64,000 bases of DNA from Synechococcus sp. C9 (GTDB lineage: Bacteria > Cyanobacteriota > Cyanobacteriia > Gloeomargaritales > Gloeomargaritaceae): assembly GCF_022984075.1 (NCBI RefSeq), contig NZ_JALAAD010000001.1, forward strand, positions 310,001 through 374,000. The letters run 5' to 3'. The notes beneath the pieces are model-generated. The model did no database searches, had not been told where the DNA came from, and saw nothing but the letters and a program-made list of their open reading frames with translations. How positions within the stretch are numbered: the first letter of the stretch is position 1; each line of letters opens with the position of its first letter. Position numbers and translations under genes: made by a program. This document shows, piece by piece, positions 16,768 through 25,110 of this stretch.

Positions 16768-17850
16768 TCAGGAGCCAAGGGCAGTGGACAACGCCTGGGC
16801 AATCCGGGAATTCCCATCGGTTGCCAACCGCTCTGGGGCTTGGGGGGGCAAGGGTTCCCAGCGCAAAAATTCCCAGGGATGGCTGTAAAAATCGGCGACG
16901 GGGATCACCCGATGGTAGCAGTACTTTGCCAACCCCTTCAGCAATAAATCCGCTTCCGCAAAACCCCGCCGTTCCAGGGAATAGATGGGTATGCCCAAGC
17001 GATAGGCTTCCGAGTAGGTGCTGTAACCGGGTTTGGTCACCACTTTGCCACACAAGGGCATCACATCCGCAGGACGATAGGGGCTGTCCAGACACCGGCG
17101 CAGGTTGGGTAACGGGGGGGCTTGGGGGTCAAAACTGAGGAAACACCAATCGGGAAATTGGTCGAAATCCTGGTAGGGAACCCCCTGCACACCGTAACCG
17201 CCAAATGCCAATAAAACCGTGCGTTCCAGCGGGGTAGAAATCTCTAATTTGTGGCGAATTATCTCCACTGGAAAACGGGGATTTTGTCCGGTTAAACCCA
17301 CATCTATTTTACTGGGAAATGTGGACATTTCTTCACAAAAAGGCAGACGAAATAACCGCTGACAATAACGATACCCTTGGGCATATTGGTCGGCTAAGTC
17401 CCTAAAATCATCCCCCCAACTGCGGTAGATAAAATCCCAGCCAAAATTACTCGCCATCCAGCAGGGAATCCCGGCTTTTTGGGCAATCAAACCCGCTAGC
17501 GCCGGAATGTCGGCAAAAATTAAATTCACCCCCGTTTTTTGCATATAGTCCGCTTCCTGTTGCACCCGCATTTCGCTTTGTTGGGCTAAGATTTCTAAAG
17601 CTGAGCGGGTTGCCTGGACATCCTGGATCAAGCTATCCTGTTGCACCACCCCCACATCCAATTGCACCGGGCGATGAGCAAATGGTTTGTCCAAATAACG
17701 TTGCAAAACCGTTGGGGGTACTTCAGTCGCCAGGGTTAATTGTAGATGGGGCTGAAGCGCCAGCAATTCCTGAATCACTGCGAGGGTGCGGGTGACGTGC
17801 CCTAGTCCGTGTCCACTGATGGCAATGTATAGGTGGGGTGGGGTTTTCAT
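16768..17850 (-). CDS. Glycosyltransferase-like protein (GT28/GT-B type)
   Basis: This 360-residue protein has the GT-B signature start YIAISGHGLGHVTRTLAVIQ and a C-terminal nucleotide-sugar site KPGYSTYSEAYRLGIPIYSL, like the glycosyltransferase-like half of plant arabinokinases and MurG/MGT relatives. Acceptor and sugar are unknown. I chose ATG 17850 because it overlaps the RES toxin stop as ATGA; a GTG at 17856 is also in frame. It is tightly coupled to the toxin-antitoxin pair, an uncommon partner. Confidence 0.78.
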   Translation of the reverse strand: MKTPPHLYIAISGHGLGHVTRTLAVIQELLALQPHLQLTLATEVPPTVLQRYLDKPFAHRPVQLDVGVVQQDSLIQDVQATRSALEILAQQSEMRVQQEADYMQKTGVNLIFADIPALAGLIAQKAGIPCWMASNFGWDFIYRSWGDDFRDLADQYAQGYRYCQRLFRLPFCEEMSTFPSKIDVGLTGQNPRFPVEIIRHKLEISTPLERTVLLAFGGYGVQGVPYQDFDQFPDWCFLSFDPQAPPLPNLRRCLDSPYRPADVMPLCGKVVTKPGYSTYSEAYRLGIPIYSLERRGFAEADLLLKGLAKYCYHRVIPVADFYSHPWEFLRWEPLPPQAPERLATDGNSRIAQALSTALGS

Positions 17851-18311
17851 TTCCACATTCTCGAATCAAAAGAAAACGGTTGTGCTTCATGGACTTGAAT
17901 TTGCGAAAAATCAGGATGATTGGGATTAAGTAGAATATTTTTTTCTTGGGGAATAATCACGGAAGGAACAATCAGCGCCACTGTGGCATTTGACCTAACC
18001 CAATTGTCACCCAAACGGGCAAGGCTACTGGGGGCTGGAAAACTTCGCCAATTATCAGGGAGCATTGTTGCAGTAATTTCTGTTTTTTCTACCGTCTCAG
18101 GAATGGTAGCAGAAATTGCCACTAGTGATAAATAATTGGCATCAGAAATTTCCATGTGAACAAACATTTCTAAAGCGGCAAGTGACAAACTACTAGAACC
18201 ATAAACAACGGCAATTCCTTGGCTATTCCACCGTCCCCCAAATTGTCTTGCTCCTTCACCCGTAAATGCGCTGGTGGCATATTTTGTTTTGGTAATGCGC
18301 CAAATCTGCAT
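17847..18311 (-). CDS. RES-domain toxin
   Basis: This 154-residue RES protein shows the family landmarks: arginine near the start (QIWRI), FGGRWNSQG with the RES-like conserved Arg and Gly, and SSLSLAALEMFVH. Characterised RES toxins degrade NAD+ (for example MbcT and Res). The start ATG 18311 shares one base with the antitoxin stop (TGATG), so translation is coupled. The C-terminus ends PFSFDSRMWK, typical of complete members, so it looks intact. Confidence 0.92.
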   Translation of the reverse strand: MQIWRITKTKYATSAFTGEGARQFGGRWNSQGIAVVYGSSSLSLAALEMFVHMEISDANYLSLVAISATIPETVEKTEITATMLPDNWRSFPAPSSLARLGDNWVRSNATVALIVPSVIIPQEKNILLNPNHPDFSQIQVHEAQPFSFDSRMWK

Positions 18312-18736
18312 CAACTCAAGACCCCATGTTCAATCCTCCCCAACAGATTGCTCACGTCAAGTGTACCGGCATCCGTATCCAGAAAATCTAAAGGAATCCC
18401 TCCCCCCAAAGCGGGATTGGGACGTTTGAGCCAGGCTTGCGCCGTTTCTCGATTTTCAAAAACCGCTTCTGCTTGCGCCACAATCCGGGCAAGGCGATAA
18501 ATCCGGTCAGAGCTAATTGGATCAAGACGGGTTTGATGATGCCGCTTCCGGGTCAAGGTACGCTCAGAAATTCCCACCAATTTCGGCACCATCGCCGATT
18601 TCAACTTCAAATAGTTCACGATCCGAGGTAAAACTTCCGGGGGAAATCCCGACTGAATCGCCTGTCTCACTGATGTTAACTCATTGGGTACCTCCAACCC
18701 CAGAATTTCCAGGGTTCTGCTATCGGTGGCATTCAT
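18311..18736 (-). CDS. Xre/MbcA/ParS-type antitoxin (DUF2384)
   Basis: This 141-residue antitoxin has a helix-turn-helix-like part (LVGISERTLTRKRHH) and a C-terminal DUF2384 toxin-binding part (DRIYRLARIVAQAEAVFENRETAQAWLKRPNPALGG shape). It neutralises the downstream RES toxin and probably represses its own promoter. The region just upstream (18737-18800) is AT-rich and suits an autoregulated promoter. Confidence 0.92.
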   Translation of the reverse strand: MNATDSRTLEILGLEVPNELTSVRQAIQSGFPPEVLPRIVNYLKLKSAMVPKLVGISERTLTRKRHHQTRLDPISSDRIYRLARIVAQAEAVFENRETAQAWLKRPNPALGGGIPLDFLDTDAGTLDVSNLLGRIEHGVLS

Positions 18737-18828
18737 CCCTTGACCTTAAAACGACAGATGTCTTCCATTATAGAGTCATTTGTCCAAAATAATTCATTTG
18801 GTTCTAACATTTGATACTAATTTTATAT

Positions 18829-19545
18829 TTACATTGTCATGATGGCGTGCTGGACATCTTCCGGGCGCAAATGATCCTGAAGCACCTGCCCATCCCGGAA
18901 CCAGATGATCCGTTCCGCCCTGCGAGCAATGTCTGGTTCGTGGGTCACCATCACAATCGTTACCCCTGCCTGGTGCAGTTGGGCGAATAATTCCATCACC
19001 TCATGGCTGGTGCGGGAATCCAAAGCCCCGGTGGGTTCGTCCGCCAGGAGTAAAGCCGGTTGATTGACCATCGCCCGGGCAATCGCCACCCGTTGTTGTT
19101 GCCCGCCGGAGAGTTGGGTAGGTTTATTCTCCAAGCGATGTCCCAGCCCCACCTGTTCCAGAGCCAGGCGCGCCCGCCGTTGCCGTTCCCGGGGCGGTAC
19201 CCCCGCATACACCAGGGGCAGGGTCACATTCTCCAGGGCGGTGAGTTGGGGCAGGAGATGGAACTGCTGAAACACAAACCCAATCTGCCGGTTACGGATG
19301 TGCGCCAACTGGGCAGAGGTACAACCTGCCACATTCTCCCCCTGGAAGTAATAATCCCCGGCGGTAGGACGGTCTAAACAGCCAATGATATTCATCGCTG
19401 TGGACTTGCCGGAGCCGGAAGTTCCCATGATGGCGCAGTATTCCCCGCTTTGGATGGTCAGGGACACTTCCCGCAGGGCGTGGACGAGGTTATCCCCCTG
19501 TCCATAGGTTTTGCTGACCCGCTCGAACTGGATTAAATTCCCCAC
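18829..19545 (-). CDS. ABC transporter ATPase, MacB/DevA type
   Basis: This 238-residue ATPase has Walker A GTSGSGKST at 41-49, Q-loop VFQQFHLLPQL, signature LSGGQQQRVAIARAM at 145 onward, and Walker B LLLADEP at 165-171. It belongs to the LolD/MacB group of extrusion ATPases that power FtsX-type permeases mechanically. Start is GTG 19545, 14 bases after the permease stop, so both form one operon. Confidence 0.94.
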   Translation of the reverse strand: MGNLIQFERVSKTYGQGDNLVHALREVSLTIQSGEYCAIMGTSGSGKSTAMNIIGCLDRPTAGDYYFQGENVAGCTSAQLAHIRNRQIGFVFQQFHLLPQLTALENVTLPLVYAGVPPRERQRRARLALEQVGLGHRLENKPTQLSGGQQQRVAIARAMVNQPALLLADEPTGALDSRTSHEVMELFAQLHQAGVTIVMVTHEPDIARRAERIIWFRDGQVLQDHLRPEDVQHAIMTM

Positions 19546-19559
19546 TGCCCCATGCTCCC

Positions 19560-20777
19560 TTATGCGGTTCGCAAGGCGACAATCGGGTCTAATCGGGCGG
19601 CTCGTTGTGCCGGTGCCACCCCAAACACCAGTCCAATCGTTCCCGATACCCCCACCGCCAGCGCCACTGCTCCCCAGGATACCTGGGCAGATAGGGGCGT
19701 GACCAGGGCAATGGTGACCACCCCCGCCGTTCCCACCGCCGTACCCAACACCCCCCCAGCCATCGCCAGCACAATTGCCTCCAGCAAAAACTGTTGCAAA
19801 ATATCCCGTTCCGTCGCCCCAATCGCCTTGCGTAACCCAATTTCCTGGGTACGTTCGGTCACGGAAACCAGCATGATATTCATGATCCCAATCCCCCCCA
19901 CCAGCAGGGAAATGCCCGCCGTTGCCGCCAGCACAATCGTCAAGACCCCGGTGACATTCCCCGCAATTGCCACCGCTTCTTTTTGGGTGCGGATATAAAA
20001 ATCATCCTCATCGGTAATCTTGTGCCGACGGCGTAATAAATTCGTCATCTGAAACTGGGCGGCACTCACACTCGCCTCATCCCGCGCCGAGACGGAAATA
20101 AACCCCACGGTCAATCCATAGGGGGAACGGCGGCCCGTGAGTTGATTCGCCATGGTGGTCAGGGGAATGTAGGCCGCATCATCCCGGTTACTGCCCAGAA
20201 ATGCCCCCTTGGGTTCCAGCACCCCAATCACGGCAAAACTGAGATTATTCAGGCGTATCCGGTTGCCCAGGGGGGAACGGTCGCCAAATAATTTTACCGC
20301 CAAATCGCTCCCCAGCACCACCACCCGGCTGTGCCGCTGCACATCCAGTTCGTTAAAAAACCGCCCCCCCGCCAGGTCAAAACTCTGCACCCGGAAAAAA
20401 TCCGCCTCCGTGCCCGTGACATTGGTGCGGGTGGTGCGACTGCCGTAGCTGGCCAAAAAACTGTCACTGATCTGGGCGGCAACCCACCGGGCCGCTGGGA
20501 CTTGGGTGGCAATGGCCTGGGCATCCTCCCAGGTGAGGGTAGCGGGGGGTTGAATTCCCCGCCGTCGGGCATCCTCCCGCCCCGGCACCACAAATAAAAC
20601 ATTGGTTCCCAAGGAGGCAAATTGCCCCTGGGTATAGCGTTGGGCGGCCTGGCCTAGCCCCACCATCCCAATCACGGCGGCATTGCCGATGACAATTCCC
20701 AGCACGGTCAGGAAACTGCGTAACCGGTTGGCGGCCAGGGTGCGGGTGGCCATCCCCAGGGATTCACGAATGTCCAT
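19560..20777 (-). CDS. ABC transporter permease, MacB/DevC type
   Basis: This 405-residue permease has an N-terminal membrane helix (FLTVLGIVIGNAAVIGMVGL), a large periplasmic MacB domain, and three C-terminal helices (VLTIVLAATAGISLLVGGIGIMN region, EAIVLAMAGGVLGTAVG, GTIGLVFGVAP), the FtsX layout. ATG 20777 gives MDIRES, typical of the family. With the ATPase and the HlyD adaptor at 15.4 kb it would form a tripartite exporter, in cyanobacteria often of lipids or peptides; the substrate here is unknown. Confidence 0.93.
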   Translation of the reverse strand: MDIRESLGMATRTLAANRLRSFLTVLGIVIGNAAVIGMVGLGQAAQRYTQGQFASLGTNVLFVVPGREDARRRGIQPPATLTWEDAQAIATQVPAARWVAAQISDSFLASYGSRTTRTNVTGTEADFFRVQSFDLAGGRFFNELDVQRHSRVVVLGSDLAVKLFGDRSPLGNRIRLNNLSFAVIGVLEPKGAFLGSNRDDAAYIPLTTMANQLTGRRSPYGLTVGFISVSARDEASVSAAQFQMTNLLRRRHKITDEDDFYIRTQKEAVAIAGNVTGVLTIVLAATAGISLLVGGIGIMNIMLVSVTERTQEIGLRKAIGATERDILQQFLLEAIVLAMAGGVLGTAVGTAGVVTIALVTPLSAQVSWGAVALAVGVSGTIGLVFGVAPAQRAARLDPIVALRTA

Positions 20778-20967
20778 AGAACCAGGGGGCAAAGGGGGTA
20801 CAATACGGGTGGACGGAGGGGGAGCAAAATTGTGCCACAGATGGTTTCTTTTTTACAAGTTACCCCTTAATATGTTAGGGATAAAATTGTTCCGGTTGCC
20901 TGGAGCAGCGTTGGGTTCATTGGCAGATAATGTCCATAACCGATAATGTCTATATAGTGAGTGTGAT

Positions 20968-22176
20968 GTGCCGGACTTTGAGGCTGAAATCTTGGCTTCC
21001 CCTGCGGCGGGAGCCGACGGGAACCCTACGCCTGGGCAAATTTATCATCAGGTTGACGCTGTGAGTTATAGCAACGAGATTGTTCCTGGGAGTTTGGCTC
21101 GGATTAAAGTCATCGGGGTCGGTGGCGGCGGGGGGAATGCGGTCAGTCGCATGGTGGCGGGCAGTCTGGGGGGGATCGAGTTTTGGATGGTGAATACGGA
21201 TGCCCAAGCCCTCAACCATGTGGTCAATACCAAGCGGCTCCAGATCGGCCAAAAGCTCACCCGGGGTCTGGGAGCGGGGGGCAATCCTGCCATTGGGCAA
21301 AAGGCCGCCGAAGAGTCCCGGGAAGAAATTATGGCCGCCCTGGATCAGTCGGATTTAGTGTTTATCACCGCTGGGATGGGAGGGGGCACGGGTACGGGGG
21401 CGGCACCGATTGTGGCGGAGGTGGCGAAGGAGTTGGGGGCGTTGACCGTGGCGATTGTCACCCGTCCCTTTACCTTTGAGGGCAAACGGCGGGCGGCCCA
21501 GGCGGAGGAGGGGATCAATATGCTCCAGAGCCGGGTGGATACCTTGATCGTCATTCCCAACGACCGCCTGTTGACCGCCATTGGAGAATCTACCCCGGTG
21601 CAGGAAGCCTTCCGGGTGGCGGATGATATTTTGCGCCAAGGGGTACAGGGGATTTCCGATATTATCACCATTCCGGGGTTGGTGAATGTGGATTTTGCCG
21701 ACGTGAAGGCGATTATGGCGGATGCCGGGTCAGCCTTGATGGGGATTGGCACCGGTTCCGGGAAGGGACGGGCGGCGGAGGCGGCCAATATGGCGATTGC
21801 TTCCCCCCTGCTGGAATCCTCCATCCAGGGCGCCAAGGGGGTGCTGTTCAATATCACCGGGGGGAACGACCTGAGCCTGCATGAGGTAAATACGGCGGCG
21901 GAAACCATTTACAACGTGGTTGACCCGGATGCGAATATTATCTTTGGGGCGGTCTTGGATGACCGTTTGCAGGGGGAAGTGCGGATTACGGTGATTGCCA
22001 CGGGGTTCCAACCGGCCCTGCCCAGCACCGGCCCCTTGCCCCGTACCCCCCCCTTGCGTTCCGTGTCCCCGGTACCCCCGCCCACCCCCAGCCCGGAGGT
22101 GAAGCCCAAACCGGAGGAGCCACCCCCGGAGATTGATATTCCTGATTTTCTGAAACGGCGGCGGCCCCGGCGGTAG
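20968..22176 (+). CDS. ftsZ: Cell division GTPase FtsZ
   Basis: This 402-residue tubulin-like GTPase assembles the division ring. The nucleotide-binding loop [10 protein letters not shown] is at 138-147, the T7-type NxxD region is in [12 protein letters not shown], and after a proline-rich linker the C-terminal peptide reads [15 protein letters not shown], the contact for FtsZ partners such as SepF/ZipN. The start is probably GTG 20968; an internal GTG at 21061 would remove a poorly conserved N-terminal extension that is common in cyanobacterial FtsZ. Confidence 0.98.
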   Translation: MPDFEAEILASPAAGADGNPTPGQIYHQVDAVSYSNEIVPGSLARIKVIGVGGGGGNAVSRMVAGSLGGIEFWMVNTDAQALNHVVNTKRLQIGQKLTRGLGAGGNPAIGQKAAEESREEIMAALDQSDLVFITAGMGGGTGTGAAPIVAEVAKELGALTVAIVTRPFTFEGKRRAAQAEEGINMLQSRVDTLIVIPNDRLLTAIGESTPVQEAFRVADDILRQGVQGISDIITIPGLVNVDFADVKAIMADAGSALMGIGTGSGKGRAAEAANMAIASPLLESSIQGAKGVLFNITGGNDLSLHEVNTAAETIYNVVDPDANIIFGAVLDDRLQGEVRITVIATGFQPALPSTGPLPRTPPLRSVSPVPPPTPSPEVKPKPEEPPPEIDIPDFLKRRRPRR

Positions 22177-22246
22177 CGCCAGGTTTTGCCCTGCCACTGC
22201 CAGGGGGAAATGGTAGGATGTCAGATAGCATTTCCAGTCCCTAGCC

Positions 22247-23236
22247 GTGTTACAAACCCCCCATCCCCTCCCGTCACCCCTGCCGGTGACCAATGACCAC
22301 AGTCGGTTACGGCTGTTGGCTGGGTCGGCCAATGTGCCCCTGGCGGAGGAAATTGCCCGCTATCTGGGGGTGGATTTGGGGCCGATTGTCCGCAAGCGGT
22401 TCTCGGATGGGGAACTGTATGTGCAAATTCAGGAGTCGGTGCGGGGCTGTGATGTGTACCTCCTGCAACCCACCTGCCATCCGGTGAATGACCACCTGAT
22501 GGAATTGCTGATCATGATTGATGCCTGTCGGCGGGCTTCGGCACGGCAGATTACGGCGGTGATTCCCTACTATGGCTACGCCCGGGCGGATCGGAAAACG
22601 GCGGGACGGGAGGCGATTACCGCTAAGTTGGTGGCGAATTTGATTACCGGGGCGGGGGCTAGCCGGATTTTGGCGATGGATTTGCACGTGGCCCAGATTC
22701 AAGCCTATTTTGATATTCCCTTTGACCATGTGTATGCCAGCAATGTGCTTCAGCAATACATTGTCAGTAAGGGACTGCGGGATTTTGTGGTGGTTTCTCC
22801 CGATGTGGGAGGGGTGGCCCGGGCACGGGCATTTGCCAAAAAACTGAACGATGCGCCTTTAGCCATCATTGACAAACGGCGCCAGGGGCATAATGTGGCG
22901 GAGGTGTTGAACATCATCGGGGATGTGGCGGGGAAAACGGCGATCCTGGTGGACGACATGATTGATACGGGGGGGACAATGACGGAGGGGGCGCGCTTAC
23001 TCATGGAACAGGGGGCGCAATCCGTGTATGCCTGTGCCACCCATGCGGTACTGTCGGGGCGGGCACCGGAGATTTTGGCTGAGAGCGTGTTTACGGAGGT
23101 GGTGGTCACCAACACGATTCCCGTGCCGCCGGTCAAGCATTTCCCCCAGCTGAAAATCCTCTCGGTGGCGAATGTGATTGGGGAGGCGATTTGGCGGGTG
23201 CATGAGGACAGTTCCGTGAGCAGTATGTTCCGTTAA
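22247..23236 (+). CDS. prs: Ribose-phosphate pyrophosphokinase
   Basis: This 329-residue PRPP synthetase makes 5-phosphoribosyl diphosphate for nucleotides, His and Trp. Motifs are RKRFSDGELYVQI, MDLHVAQIQAYFDIPFDH, the catalytic loop SPDVGGVARARAFAKKL, and the PRPP loop ILVDDMIDTGGTM. Start GTG 22247 gives a ~17-residue non-conserved lead; the conserved region begins at LRLLAGSANVPLAEEI, so GTG 22283 is a possible alternative. Confidence 0.97.
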   Translation: MLQTPHPLPSPLPVTNDHSRLRLLAGSANVPLAEEIARYLGVDLGPIVRKRFSDGELYVQIQESVRGCDVYLLQPTCHPVNDHLMELLIMIDACRRASARQITAVIPYYGYARADRKTAGREAITAKLVANLITGAGASRILAMDLHVAQIQAYFDIPFDHVYASNVLQQYIVSKGLRDFVVVSPDVGGVARARAFAKKLNDAPLAIIDKRRQGHNVAEVLNIIGDVAGKTAILVDDMIDTGGTMTEGARLLMEQGAQSVYACATHAVLSGRAPEILAESVFTEVVVTNTIPVPPVKHFPQLKILSVANVIGEAIWRVHEDSSVSSMFR

Positions 23237-23336
23237 ATGGGGAAGTGCTTTCGGAATTGTCACCGAACCAGGGCTTGCCGGAACGGTCGCTCCAGGGGTA
23301 AAGTCGCATCAAACAGTGTTTCATGAGGTAGGTTTG

Positions 23337-23747
23337 ATGGAATCTGAAATGCAGACCCCGGAGGTTCAGGAAACGGCTCCCAGTGTTGAACCGAGTGCGG
23401 AACCAGCGGCAGCCCCTGCGGACAAGGCTGGCTCGTTGGTGGACTCATTACGGCAAACGTTGGCGGATTCCCTCAGTTTTTTGGGGCCGACCTGGGACAA
23501 GGTGCAGGCGTTTTTTGCGGAGCAACGCAAGACCATCAGTGGGGTGGTGTTGATTTCCCTGGCGGTGCTGGTGCTGGTTTTGGTATCGGGGGTGTTGGGG
23601 ATCATCAATGCCATTCCCTTCCTACCGGCGGTGTTGGAAATTTTGGGGCTGTGGTTCGCCGCGCGCTATCTGGTGATGGCGGAATCCCGGCGGGCGGTGG
23701 TGCAGGAGTTTAGCGAGTTCATCGGCAAAATCACCGGCCAAAGTTAA
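23337..23747 (+). CDS. CAAD/CURT1-type thylakoid membrane protein
   Basis: This 136-residue protein has an acidic, Ala/Pro-rich N-terminus, an amphipathic stretch (SLRQTLADSLSFLGPTWDKVQAFFAEQRK), two membrane helices (TISGVVLISLAVLVLVLVSG and IPFLPAVLEILGLWFAARYL) and an amphipathic C-terminus (EFSEFIGKITGQ). That is the CAAD domain shared with plant CURT1 proteins, which curve thylakoid membranes. I chose ATG 23337 with the GAGG site just before it; an in-frame GTG at 23316 is less likely. Confidence 0.88.
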   Translation: MESEMQTPEVQETAPSVEPSAEPAAAPADKAGSLVDSLRQTLADSLSFLGPTWDKVQAFFAEQRKTISGVVLISLAVLVLVLVSGVLGIINAIPFLPAVLEILGLWFAARYLVMAESRRAVVQEFSEFIGKITGQS

Positions 23748-23761
23748 CCCGAATTACGGCG

Positions 23762-24295
23762 GTGTTGGGGGAATTTCGCCAGCGGTATCCCTTGGGATGC
23801 CTGACCAGTGAATTGCTCCAAATCCATGAGGGGCAGTACCTGGTGCGGGTGACGGTGCAAGCGGGCGGGGTGACTTTGGCAACGGGGCTGGGGGGGGGAA
23901 CGACGATTGAAGCCGCAGAAGACCGGGCCCGGGAGCGGGCATTGGTGGCCTTGGGGCTGACCCCACCCCCAGTTAAGGAACCCAACCGTCCCGTTTTACC
24001 CCCCACGGAAGGGAAACCACCGCCCCCAGCCACGATTGAAACCCAGGCGGTGACCACCGTGACCCCTGCCCCAGCAACGGTCGAAACCCCCGCCCCCAAG
24101 CTGGATATGTTGGACGTTTTGGCACAGACGACGGCGGAGATGAAGCGGTTGGGGTGGAGCAATACCCAGGGGCGGGAGTATCTGCGGCGCACCTATGGCC
24201 GGAACAGTCGTCAGGATTTGAATGACCAGGAATTGCTGGATTTTTTGCACTATCTCCGCAGTCAGCCTGCCGGGAATCCCGACCCGCTTTCCTAA
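23762..24295 (+). CDS. Conserved cyanobacterial protein with dsRBD-like start, unknown function
   Basis: This 177-residue protein starts (GTG 23762) 14 bases after the CAAD gene. Residues 1-65 (FRQRYPLGCLTSELLQIHEGQYLVRVTV and GLGGGTTIEAAEDRARERALVALGL in shape) resemble the beta-beta-beta-alpha layout of RNA/DNA-binding or Rad52-like small domains. A Pro/Thr-rich linker at 68-112 leads to a helical tail, LGWSNTQGREYLRRTYG and ELLDFLHYL. That tail pattern I associate with DNA-annealing or ssDNA-related proteins, but I cannot name the family. A start further upstream is possible. Confidence 0.65.
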   Translation: MLGEFRQRYPLGCLTSELLQIHEGQYLVRVTVQAGGVTLATGLGGGTTIEAAEDRARERALVALGLTPPPVKEPNRPVLPPTEGKPPPPATIETQAVTTVTPAPATVETPAPKLDMLDVLAQTTAEMKRLGWSNTQGREYLRRTYGRNSRQDLNDQELLDFLHYLRSQPAGNPDPLS

Positions 24296-24349
24296 ATCCA
24301 CGTTGTACGCTCGGCAGGTTTTTGCCCAAGCCCGCAGTGGCCCCAAAGG

Positions 24350-25090
24350 TTAAATCGTGTAATGTTCTGCTAGATATTTCACCGTTGCTGGACCTATGTT
24401 TTTGATTGAGAGAAACTCTTGGAAACTCTGAATAGGGGAATGATTTTGGAGGAAATTAAAAATAGCTTCGGCATTGGGTTTAGTGATAGGTTTAGGATGT
24501 TGTTTTAACTCTGCTAATGTAACTTCATGGATGTTTTTCTTGGGCGGTGGTGGCGGGGGCGGGGGCGGCAAACGGTCGAGGATTTTGTTGATTTGGTTCT
24601 CGAAATTATGTACTGTAAATCGGAGTTTCTCGTCTAACTCTTGGGAGAATATTCTTAACTTTTGGTCAATAATTTCCGTAAGAATAATGCGTATTTCTTG
24701 AGCAGATAAGTGAACGATAGATTCAGATGAAAGTTCCTGGGGCTGAGCAGTTGTATTCAGCAATTGCTCAATCTGGGTAATTTGTTCATTAGTTAGGTCG
24801 AATACCCAAACCCAGATTTTTTTCAGACCTGCTCGTTTAGCCGCTTGATACCAATCCCCGCCATAGATTAACTCATACTCCTGGTCTTCCCCATATTGAT
24901 CCGTCCGCCGGACAACAATCGGATGTAAATTAGCCTGAAAATGATTGATGATTTCCACATATCCATCTGGTGGCGGAATCACTTGTTTTTCGGGCACATA
25001 AATCTGCGATATATCCAGTTGCCCATGATGAATGGGTTTAACTTTCAAGTATTCGATAATTTTTTGACGTTCAGCCTCGGAGTAATTCAT
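24350..25090 (-). CDS. ParB/Srx-fold protein with C-terminal helix-hairpin-helix
   Basis: This 246-residue protein pairs with the nuclease-ParA gene upstream (20-base gap, same strand). Residues about 22-95 are a ParB-like fold: HPIVVRR at 56-62 and YELIYGGDWYQAAKRAG at 72-88, which aligns with the ParB box but has GGDWYQ where partition ParB proteins have GERRxR; CTP binding is therefore doubtful. Residues 125-172 form a charged helical stretch, then nine prolines (175-183), then a helix-hairpin-helix-like end FLSIKNIGPATVKYL at 226-240, suited to DNA binding. No HTH like that of true ParB is visible. The gene is AT-richer than its neighbours, pointing to transfer. Confidence 0.72.
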   Translation of the reverse strand: MNYSEAERQKIIEYLKVKPIHHGQLDISQIYVPEKQVIPPPDGYVEIINHFQANLHPIVVRRTDQYGEDQEYELIYGGDWYQAAKRAGLKKIWVWVFDLTNEQITQIEQLLNTTAQPQELSSESIVHLSAQEIRIILTEIIDQKLRIFSQELDEKLRFTVHNFENQINKILDRLPPPPPPPPPKKNIHEVTLAELKQHPKPITKPNAEAIFNFLQNHSPIQSFQEFLSIKNIGPATVKYLAEHYTI

Positions 25091-25110
25091 AATGGTTTCC
25101 AGGAGTAGTC

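Noticed and set aside
24474-24701. Plus-strand frame with a polyglycine run opposite the ParB-like gene
   Set aside because: The glycines are the complement of the proline tract; there is no ribosome-binding site and no conservation.
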